The notes under the pieces: generated by a model
Database searches by the model: none
Told to the model about the DNA's origin: nothing
What the model saw: only the letters and a program-made list of their open reading frames with translations
Source: Membranipora membranacea
Lineage: Eukaryota; Bryozoa; Gymnolaemata; Cheilostomatida; Membraniporidae
Assembly: GCA_914767715.1 (NCBI GenBank)
Contig: OU612071.1
Coordinates: forward strand, 24,425,681-24,489,680
Reading direction: 5' to 3'
Length of the DNA: 64,000 nt
Translations under genes and position numbers: made by a program
Shown here: positions 61,033 through 64,000 of the stretch, piece after piece
Layout: the number at the start of each line of letters is the position of its first letter
How positions within the stretch are numbered: position 1 is the stretch's first letter

Positions 61033-61105
61033 GCCCGGATAGCTCAGTCGGTAGAGCATCAGACTTTTAATCTGAGGGTCCAGGGTTCGAGTCCCTGTTC
61101 GGGCG
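61033..61105 (+). tRNA. tRNA-Lys(UUU)
   Basis: A 73-base cloverleaf. The acceptor GCCCGGA pairs with TTCGGGC, the D arm is GCTC/GAGC, and the anticodon stem TCAGA/TCTGA has loop CTTTTAA with anticodon TTT (61066-61068). The T stem CAGGG/CCCTG has a TTCGAGT loop, and the discriminator base is G. A and B boxes are consensus. There is no intron, and a short T run follows at about 61114. Intact, so probably a functional nuclear gene delivering lysine in translation. Confidence 0.96.
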
Positions 61106-62238
61106 GGAGCTTAATTTTAATTTGGGAACGGAGTCAGAGTGGTCTGATAGTTAAAGGTGCATACTTGTGACCTCTTGGTGAAATGTGAAATCTAATTGCT
61201 AGTAGTAATTAAATTTAGTACATGCATGCCATTTATCCTTTATGATTATAGCTAGTTAATGTATGGTAGCAGGACTGAGGTTCATGGGTCCCAGCACCTT
61301 TACTATATTGATATGGTGAGACTGGAAAGATTATGCTAGGTATGACCCTAACTGTGTTGAAGGTTGGCTCTCTGGTGACAAGAGAGATCAGCAGCTCTTC
61401 TCGTGTTTATAGATTATAGAACTAAAACAGACCAATATTTCAGTTGGGTTCAGGGACTTTCCATGCCCTAATCATAACTTTTACCGACCTCATGTGCTGC
61501 ACAATGCTGTTGTTGCTGCTTATAATTATTGTTTGATGGCTGATGCTTGACTTGACTATAATGGAGTTACAGCTAGTGAGTTCCTGAATATAATTAAAAA
61601 ATATATTGCAGAATGTCTGGATTAACAAATTTGTAACAAATCTAGTAGGCCCTTCTTTTAAAAGACACACTTTCTATGACTTGACTGGTCTCCAAACTTT
61701 GTTGAGATAAGGTTCTCAAGGCAACCGGTTTACACTATTTGAGGCTGATAGGCCAGGCTGTATGCAAAGACACTGGCCATAACCTAGACTGATGATGTTG
61801 TAAATTTAAATAATGAATTATCAGGTTATATGTCACTCACTTCGTGTCATAATCATCTATAGCTTTATCATATTAAGAATAAGGTTTATAAGTTTATTTT
61901 TACGATTAAAATTCATCATTTGCACAAAGTTACTGTATGAAAACATTTTAAAGTATCACTAGACATAATATGTCTAGTGATACTTTATAGAATGTTATTT
62001 AATATCACATATGCTCTCTTTATAACGATGGTAGGGACATGGATTTGTTGTTATTGTAATGACTTTAATTTCCTGTCAGTACTAGTGATAGCAGATGAGA
62101 CAGTGTAAGATAAATAGTGAAATAAAAACTAGAGCTAAAACAACTTGCTCTGTTTTACAGTGTGATAGTGTAAAAAAATGATGTTAGAAAACAATTACTA
62201 GCTCGCTAGAAAAGATAGTATACACTGAAATCAATAAA
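61106..62238. other. No gene seen
   Basis: AT-rich sequence with one perfect hairpin (61949-61987). No supported ORF. Confidence 0.5.
61949..61987. repeat. Perfect 19-bp hairpin with one-base loop
   Basis: TAAAGTATCACTAGACATA and its exact inverse separated by a single A. Imperfect pairing (AACATTTT/TAGAATGTT) extends it outward. Confidence 0.9.
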
Positions 62239-62790
62239 TTATCCAAAGGATTTTATCAGCAGGGGCAGTCCTAGTACGAGCTGGAATGATGCGACCACTT
62301 CTTGCTGAGTTACGGCTGCCTGTGTTGATGTATTCATGGAGGGCGTGTGAAGTGTCTGAGCGAATGCAATCGGTGTGTCGTTGGCACACTCAAGCGCTGC
62401 TGTGTTCAGTCTGCTTTTGGTGTTTTCGATATGAGGGTATATCAGGCGGAGGCAGTATCTTTGGTTTTTATCCAATCTCTCCTTGGGCATGGGCTGTGTA
62501 TATCAGGAGTGGTATGTTGCGAGCTTTATAAAACAGATTAAGGCCGTTTTTATTGAATCCTGATTTTCTGAGTTTGCAGATTGCATGAAAATCAGGTCTT
62601 CATTTTTTAATGATTTTGTCCACATGCTGAGTGAAGCAAAGAAATCGGTCAAAAACAACACCCAACAGTCTCATTGTAAGATCTCAGCCTCCTCAGATCC
62701 ACTAATTGTTATCAGGCCGGTGTTGAGTTGCTTCCTTGATGTAAAAATTTTGAGTAGTCTGTCATACTGAGATGGGCCCCCTTAGAACTG
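62239..62790 (-). pseudogene. LINE reverse-transcriptase fragment, third type
   Basis: The minus strand gives GLITISGSEEAEIL, then after a shift LLGVVFDRFLCFTQHVDKII, a stop, LFYKARNIPLLIYT, a second shift and LDKNQRYCLRLIYPHIENTK. These are the late palm, thumb and C-terminal blocks of a non-LTR reverse transcriptase, in order. Two shifts and one stop make it dead. Confidence 0.65.
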
Positions 62791-62799
62791 ATGTAAGAA

Positions 62800-64000
62800 G
62801 CAACTCACATTTATTCTTCCAAAATGCAGTACACATGTGTTGTCTGAGCCCGGGTGGTTAAATAGCCCCAGCTAAAGGAAATCATTTGCAATTAGGAATG
62901 TTCCCTCATTGCAGTTTAATACATTCAATAAATGTGTTTAAAACAGCCCTATTCTCATTGCTTGTGACAGTATTATAGTCGGATAAAAAATAAGAGAGTT
63001 TTTATTTTGTTTCCTTATTCTAATTAAACTTTTGAAAGTTTTGATATGAGATATTCATAAGTGTTTCCTTTGCATTGATTGTATTTATTTACACCGTCAT
63101 AGGTGACTACTCAATTGTCTAGGATTGAGAATCTTTCTCTATTGCCCAAGATGCCGCACTACGTTTGCAAAATTCAAACAATTATCCCAACTTCTCAACT
63201 ATGAAATGTGTGTGCCACATTAATATCTAATATGTGGTCAAAGTATCCGCATTCCAAAATATCCCATATACAAAATTATGCAAAATTTGATATGACATTA
63301 AGACTATTATATACAAACTCCTGACAGTCTCATTTTCTACACACAGATTATGTTAAATTTGTGAAGAGGAAAAAATTTAATCACATTAAGTTATGATGCA
63401 AAGTTGTGATCAAAGTAAAATATTTTAAATATTCTCTTAGGAGTACCTTTACTATAAATTTATCAAAGAAAGCAATTATTATATTATTCTATATTATTAT
63501 TATTATTATTATTAAAGGGGGCGCTGAACAGATGAGACCATAAATTTGCACTTTTTTATATAAGCTATCATTGGATCAGATCACACTTTTTGGTCTGGCA
63601 GCCAGGAAAATTAAGATAGAAATAAAATGAGCGTAATTTCATTGGCGGATTTTGCTGACCCACTTTATTAGACAAAAATTGACTGTGAATATAATTTGAT
63701 ATATATTATATTATATAATATGATTAATATATCGAAATAAATAAAGAGAAATAATAATTTTCCAGCTTTGAACTTCACATATTATATTAAGCCAACCTGA
63801 AAATATTGATTGCAGAAAAAAAATTCCGAATAACATATTTATATTTCATGTTATTGTAATACAAAGCAATTCTATATTTAATCCAATTACTTAATATATA
63901 TATGGAATTCTTTTGCAAAACAAATTTAGCTGTATATATCAAGACACCTTCCCTCCTGATACTGAATTTCCTTGTGATTGATCAGGATTTTATATTTTAA
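62800..64000. other. AT-rich tail of the window without a recognised gene
   Basis: Contains an ATT microsatellite at 63491-63514 and long A/T stretches. No ORF or repeat family was supported. Confidence 0.5.

Overview
The window looks like AT-rich nuclear DNA from an invertebrate metazoan. The evidence is spliceosomal introns, thrombospondin type-1 (TSP1) exon fragments, decayed LINE reverse-transcriptase tails, a P-element/THAP9-type transposase pseudogene, many foldback DNA elements and one intact tRNA-Lys(UUU). No taxon can be fixed by eye. Most six-frame ORFs are shadows of repeats; very little of the sequence is ordinary coding DNA. All alignments here were read by eye, so percentages and edges are approximate.

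The main object is a large inverted duplication. The left arm (about 200-8257) and right arm (about 26745-32990, reversed) each carry one copy of the same three-exon gene. The + strand copy is 2549-3680 and the - strand copy is 29720-30779. Each has a TATA box, a 17-nt first exon, a signal-peptide exon and a last exon with Asn/Gly repeats and a conserved nine-cysteine part. The predicted secreted proteins are 178 and 154 residues. The 24-residue difference lies in the Asn/Gly repeat. I do not recognise the family. Exons 1-2 and the intron between them are identical in the two copies while the flanks differ, which points to recent gene conversion. The left arm also holds a 2.03-kb transposon whose empty site is preserved in the right arm.

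Between the arms (8.3-26.7 kb) are several foldback elements. One is a TTAA-flanked family with a full copy at 9505-10368, a 1.36-kb palindrome at 21488-22850 and fragments near 16.8-17.3 and 25.4-25.8 kb. Others lie at 11.2-11.9 and 13.5-14.0 kb, with a direct duplication at 14.0-16.0 kb. Three TSP1 pieces (17.36, 20.93 and 26.2 kb) are remnants or scattered exons of an extracellular protein gene; two flank a smaller inverted repeat. A 302-bp MITE with a perfect 8-bp target duplication sits at 26409-26710.

From 33 to 56 kb there is a LINE remnant (36 kb), a roughly 1.9-kb minisatellite whose unit contains the splice-donor hexamer GTAAGT (37.3-39.3 kb), a SINE-like element (39.9 kb), and a transposon-type cysteine-rich tail (41.9 kb). 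A direct duplication carries a TATA box plus short first exon (43.9 and 48.2 kb), and a degenerate long-unit tandem array lies at 49.3-53.5 kb. From 56 kb on there is the P-element pseudogene (56445-58906, - strand), an integrase-like fragment, another foldback repeat, the tRNA gene and a third type of LINE remnant.
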